A stretch of 8,705 bases of DNA from Clostridia bacterium. GTDB lineage: Bacteria > Bacillota > Clostridia > Christensenellales > Aristaeellaceae. Of this stretch, positions 6,158 to 8,705 are shown piece after piece (the first letter of the stretch is position 1; each line of letters begins with the position of its first letter). The notes under the pieces are model-generated. The model was not told where the DNA came from and did not search any database. It saw nothing but the letters and a program-made list of their open reading frames with translations. The DNA lies in NCBI GenBank assembly GCA_900754755.1, contig CAAEEC010000418.1, positions 1-8,705 on the forward strand, written 5' to 3'. A program made the translations under genes and the position numbers.

Positions 6158-8437
6158 CTAGGCGTTCTCCTGGACAATGCGATACGTCAAATCCTGTCGC
6201 TCGTGCAATGAAACCGGCGCCACAAAGCAAAGGCATCCATCCTGCCATTCGCTTTCCACTTCCTGCCCGTTCAGCGTGACCGCCGCGCCCTTTTGCGCGT
6301 TGTGGAGTCGCACATAGAACGGTACCAAGCTTGCCATTCCCTGGCAAACGCGCCGCTCTTCCAGCACGACCCCGTTGTCTTCCTTTTGCCGGGAACCGTG
6401 TTGCCGCGTGTAGCTGCCCTTGCGCATGCCGATGCTCAGCGCGTCGCCTTGCAACGCGAACTGTGTGGTGGCCACCTCGCCCCGCTCATACGCGTAGGTC
6501 TCCCCATCGTCCTCGTACAGCGTGAACGCGCCATCCGCGCCCAGATACACGTTCACCACATACTCCAGCGGGTCGTGGTGCGTCAAATGCGGCATCCACG
6601 GCTGCGTAACCACAATGCCGCCGTCCTTCACCAGCATGGCGCCGCCTTTGCCGCGCGGCGGGTCGTACACAAAAGGTTCCTGCCCCTCATACGTTTGCCC
6701 CGTGAAGTAATCCGTCCAGCGCCCTGGCGGCAATTGAATGGTGCTATCAAAGGCCGTGACCAGGATGCTATCGCCAAACATATATTCATGGAGCACATGG
6801 TCCCACTTTGCGTCCCCCTCATAGGCCAGGGCGAGCGGACGCGCCATGGGCAGCCCCGTTTCGTTGGCCCGGTGCGCCATGGAATAAATGTACGGGAACA
6901 AAGACGAGCGCAGCTGCGCGTAATCGCGGTAAATCCCTTCCAATTCGTCGCCCAAGAACCAGGGATCCTGCCAATTGCGCCAGCCCAAATGCTGCATCCA
7001 GGGCATCAGCGCGCAATAGTGGATGCTGGAAAGCTGGGTTACGTCCATATCGCAGGAAGCGTTGCTGTGCCCGCACATGGCCAGGTTTTGGATGGAAACC
7101 ATGGTTTTGTAGCCGCCGCCCGTATCGCCCGCCCAGGTGGCGCAATATTGCTGCTGCCCGGCATACATACAGGGCGTGTAAATCATGGCGCGGCGGCCGG
7201 TGTATTTCTGGAACCCCTCCTTCATTTGCTTGCCATACACCACGGGATACACGTTGTGCACTTCATCGTCGGTATAGCGCCCGGCGAACAGGCGATCCGG
7301 ATGTTCCAGCACCTGGTTCGCGCCATCCAGCTTGAAAGCGGCCGCGCCGTTGTCCACAAATTTTTTCAAATGCTCGAACCAGCCCTCGCCCGGCTTTGTG
7401 ATCTTATCCATGTAGAGGGCTCCGCTCAAGTGCTCGTCCACAATTTCCGCGTCCGCCGCCATCGCACCATCCGCCGCCCGGCGCTCGCGGCACTCGTTTT
7501 CCTCCTGCCACAGCAAATCATAATCGCAGCACAGCCACAGGCTCAATTTATAGCCCATCTGGCGCAGGTTATAAAAGAACGTTCCGCTGCCGCTGTAATT
7601 CTCGGGCATCCAATAGGGCCGGTAGAAGCGCGTGTCGTCCCACTTTTTGTCCACGGAAAAATCGTAGTGCTTGCTCATCCAGCCCGGTTCCAGGCCCATA
7701 ATGTCGCAGGGAATCTTTTCCCGCCGGAACATCAAGCAGTTTTGCAACAGGTCGCGCGCGCCTTCTTCCTCGTTGTTCACAAATGTCAGGCCATAAGCCG
7801 CTTTAGGCAAAAGCACCGGGCGGCCCGATACGCGGGTGTATTTGTCCAGCGCGTCCTTCATGCTCGCGCCCAGGAACACATACGCGTCCAGCATGCCCTG
7901 CGCGCTCTCCACGCGCAGGGCGTCCGGGTCGGTTTTGCCCAAGTCGTAGTGGTGCCGATACGTCACATTGAGCAAAATGCTCCAGCCCTTCGCGCTCATC
8001 ACATAGGGCACAGGCCCATAAGAGGTTACGTTGGCCTGCCACAGATCCGCCTCGCGGCCGCGCTTCATCAGTGCGTCGCGCGTTTCATCGCCCAGGCCGA
8101 ACAGGCGCTCGTCCTCGTCCAGGGGAATGCGCAGGCAAAAGCCGCCATACCGGTAGCGCTCCTGGAACGTCGCGCTGGCGTCCAGCACCAGGGAATAGCC
8201 GCGCGAATGAAACACGGCGCGCCCGTCTTCCACCTCCACCCGCGATTCTCCCGCGCGCAAGCCGTTTTCCAGCCGGGTCGCTTCCACCGCGCCCAAATCC
8301 GTTTGCACAATGCCATAGCGCGTTAGCATGGATTCACGCTGGCGCGCATCGCGGCGCAGAATCACCCGGTAAATTCCCTCCGCCAGCGCGCAAACCGTCC
8401 ATTCTCCGCCCGCCAATTGGGTTTTCCATGTTTCCAT
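6158..8437 (-). CDS. Glycoside hydrolase family 31 protein, first of a tandem pair
   Basis: This 759-residue GH31 protein is clearly paralogous to the following gene. Shared signatures: RLFGLGDETRD (111-121), GLEPGWMSKHYDFSVDK (248-264), SLWLCCDYDL (299-308), WFEHLKKFVD (353-362), FKLDGANQ (368-375) with predicted nucleophile Asp371, and TWAGDTGGG (434-442) with predicted acid/base Asp438. The C-terminal beta region has LPPGRWTDYFTG (569-580) and TLYEDDGETYAY (639-650). No signal peptide or anchor is visible, so it likely cleaves imported oligosaccharides or glycosides inside the cell. ATG at 8437 is chosen because AAAGGAG lies 6 bases upstream; the frame is open to 8620, but that extension runs through hairpins and repeats. 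Differences from the paralog, such as CMYAGQQQYC versus SGYAGIQRFC before the acid/base, suggest related but distinct substrates. No transporter or regulator gene is in view to name the sugar. Confidence 0.9.
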   Translation of the reverse strand: METWKTQLAGGEWTVCALAEGIYRVILRRDARQRESMLTRYGIVQTDLGAVEATRLENGLRAGESRVEVEDGRAVFHSRGYSLVLDASATFQERYRYGGFCLRIPLDEDERLFGLGDETRDALMKRGREADLWQANVTSYGPVPYVMSAKGWSILLNVTYRHHYDLGKTDPDALRVESAQGMLDAYVFLGASMKDALDKYTRVSGRPVLLPKAAYGLTFVNNEEEGARDLLQNCLMFRREKIPCDIMGLEPGWMSKHYDFSVDKKWDDTRFYRPYWMPENYSGSGTFFYNLRQMGYKLSLWLCCDYDLLWQEENECRERRAADGAMAADAEIVDEHLSGALYMDKITKPGEGWFEHLKKFVDNGAAAFKLDGANQVLEHPDRLFAGRYTDDEVHNVYPVVYGKQMKEGFQKYTGRRAMIYTPCMYAGQQQYCATWAGDTGGGYKTMVSIQNLAMCGHSNASCDMDVTQLSSIHYCALMPWMQHLGWRNWQDPWFLGDELEGIYRDYAQLRSSLFPYIYSMAHRANETGLPMARPLALAYEGDAKWDHVLHEYMFGDSILVTAFDSTIQLPPGRWTDYFTGQTYEGQEPFVYDPPRGKGGAMLVKDGGIVVTQPWMPHLTHHDPLEYVVNVYLGADGAFTLYEDDGETYAYERGEVATTQFALQGDALSIGMRKGSYTRQHGSRQKEDNGVVLEERRVCQGMASLVPFYVRLHNAQKGAAVTLNGQEVESEWQDGCLCFVAPVSLHERQDLTYRIVQENA

Positions 8438-8463
8438 TGCAATCTCCTTTCCGCATCGCCAAA

Positions 8464-8507
8464 GCGCCGCCAGGGAGTTTGTATGCAAATTTCGCGCCTG
8501 GCCGCGC
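8464..8507 (-). promoter_or_regulatory. Leader hairpin with AT-rich palindrome upstream of the GH31 pair
   Basis: Arms GCGCCGCCAGG (8464-8474) and CCTGGCCGCGC (8497-8507) pair at 10 of 11 positions around a 22-base loop. The loop holds an AT-rich imperfect palindrome, AGTTTGTATGCAAATT (8476-8491), with 6 of 8 half-site positions symmetric, in an otherwise GC-rich stretch. It lies about 27 bases before the first GH31 start. It could be an operator for a sugar-responsive repressor, an mRNA leader structure, or chance. I found no convincing -10/-35 pair nearby. Confidence 0.35.
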
Positions 8508-8518
8508 GTTTCCCTGCC

Positions 8519-8553
8519 AAAAAATACCGGCTGGCGAAAAATTTCCGCCAGCC
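8519..8553 (-). terminator. Terminator-like hairpin upstream of the GH31 pair
   Basis: On the minus strand GGCTGGCG (8553-8546) pairs with CGCCAGCC (8536-8529) around a 9-base loop. It is followed by GGTA and then six T (8524-8519). The 4-base gap between stem and T tract weakens it, but the stem is GC-rich and perfect. It would end transcription of whatever minus-strand gene lies beyond the right edge, or attenuate transcripts entering the GH31 genes. Confidence 0.6.
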
Positions 8554-8554
8554 T

Positions 8555-8586
8555 CAGCTTGTCAAAAAAGTCTTTTTGACAAGCTG
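8555..8586. repeat. Perfect 14-bp inverted repeat
   Basis: CAGCTTGTCAAAAA (8555-8568) and TTTTTGACAAGCTG (8573-8586) are exact reverse complements around a 4-base loop (AGTC). The element stands one base away from the terminator-like hairpin. On the minus strand it contains TTTTTTGACA, a perfect -35 hexamer, but only ATTTTT lies 17 bases on, so promoter activity is doubtful. The arrangement looks like a dispersed intergenic repeat found in related genomes; that is recollection, not a search result. Confidence 0.7.
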
Positions 8587-8590
8587 GTGG

Positions 8591-8705
8591 CCGGGGGAGC
8601 AAGCTATCCACAATTCGCAATGGTCACCCTGCTGCGCCTGGCGGCTTGCAGTGTTCCCGCCTCTCAGTTCAGCATGGTCGCTCCGCATCGTTCGCAAGCT
8701 CACTC
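8591..8705. repeat. Right-edge non-coding stretch with imperfect direct repeats
   Basis: No coding frame here has a recognisable product. Two related segments occur: TCCACAATTCGCAATGGTCAC around 8607-8627 and TCCGCATCGTTCGCAAGCTCAC around 8682-8703, sharing TCC.CA, TTCGCAA and TCAC in order. GAGCAAGCT (8597-8605) and GCAAGCTC (8694-8701) also share a core. Together with the adjoining inverted repeat this resembles the end of a longer intergenic repeat that continues past the window. Confidence 0.3.

Noticed and set aside
5044..8326. Long plus-strand frames (411 and 677 residues) opposite the GH31 genes
   Set aside because: Their length follows from codon bias of the GH31 genes on the other strand; composition is unnatural and no motifs are visible.
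8546..8582. Promoter formed by TTGACA in the 14-bp inverted repeat
   Set aside because: The hexamer is perfect, but the best -10 at 17 bases is ATTTTT, and it would lie within a terminator-like hairpin.
8438..8620. ATG at 8620 as the start of the first GH31 protein
   Set aside because: The extension would translate through two hairpins and gives unrelated Arg/Phe-rich sequence; ATG at 8437 has AAAGGAG at six bases.

Overview
The window looks like the chromosome of a GC-rich, strictly bacterial genome, most probably a gut-type Clostridia (Bacillota). The support is strong AGGAGG-type Shine-Dalgarno sites, a textbook TTGACA-17-TATACT promoter, a cysteine-rich small domain fused to CobT, and intergenic repeat families of the 'CTCCC..GGGAG / GTGGCACGGC..GCCGTG' kind that I associate with gut Clostridia. 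The taxon is inference. Every gene I can support is on the minus strand, so transcription runs from the right edge to the left.

Right to left: positions 8705-8438 are non-coding. They hold repeat-like sequence, a perfect 14-bp inverted repeat, a terminator-like hairpin with a T tract, and a leader hairpin with an AT-rich palindrome in its loop. Next come two tandem GH31 glycoside hydrolase paralogs (8437-6158 and 6123-3877). Both lack an obvious signal peptide and both carry an unusual nucleophile motif, KLDGANQ. Their substrate cannot be told from sequence alone.

Fifteen bases past the second GH31 stop is a strong promoter (3862-3834). It drives a tightly packed cobalamin nucleotide-loop assembly operon: cobT with an N-terminal Cys-rich domain (3748-2384), cobU (2387-1869), cobS (1878-1114), a 108-residue CobU-like protein (1117-791) and a cobC-type phosphatase (794-234). 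Every junction overlaps by 4 or 10 bases, which implies translational coupling. A strong intrinsic terminator (230-187) closes the operon. The left edge (1-156) is a cluster of hairpin-forming intergenic repeats.

Together the cob genes would convert adenosylcobinamide plus a benzimidazole-type base into adenosylcobalamin: CobU activates cobinamide, CobT activates the base, CobS joins them, and CobC removes the phosphate. No corrin-ring genes are present in the window, which fits salvage or late-step assembly. The most interesting point is that the two CobU-type proteins are degenerate in complementary ways: one keeps the P-loop and active-site His, the other keeps the C-terminal NEVGxGIVP block.
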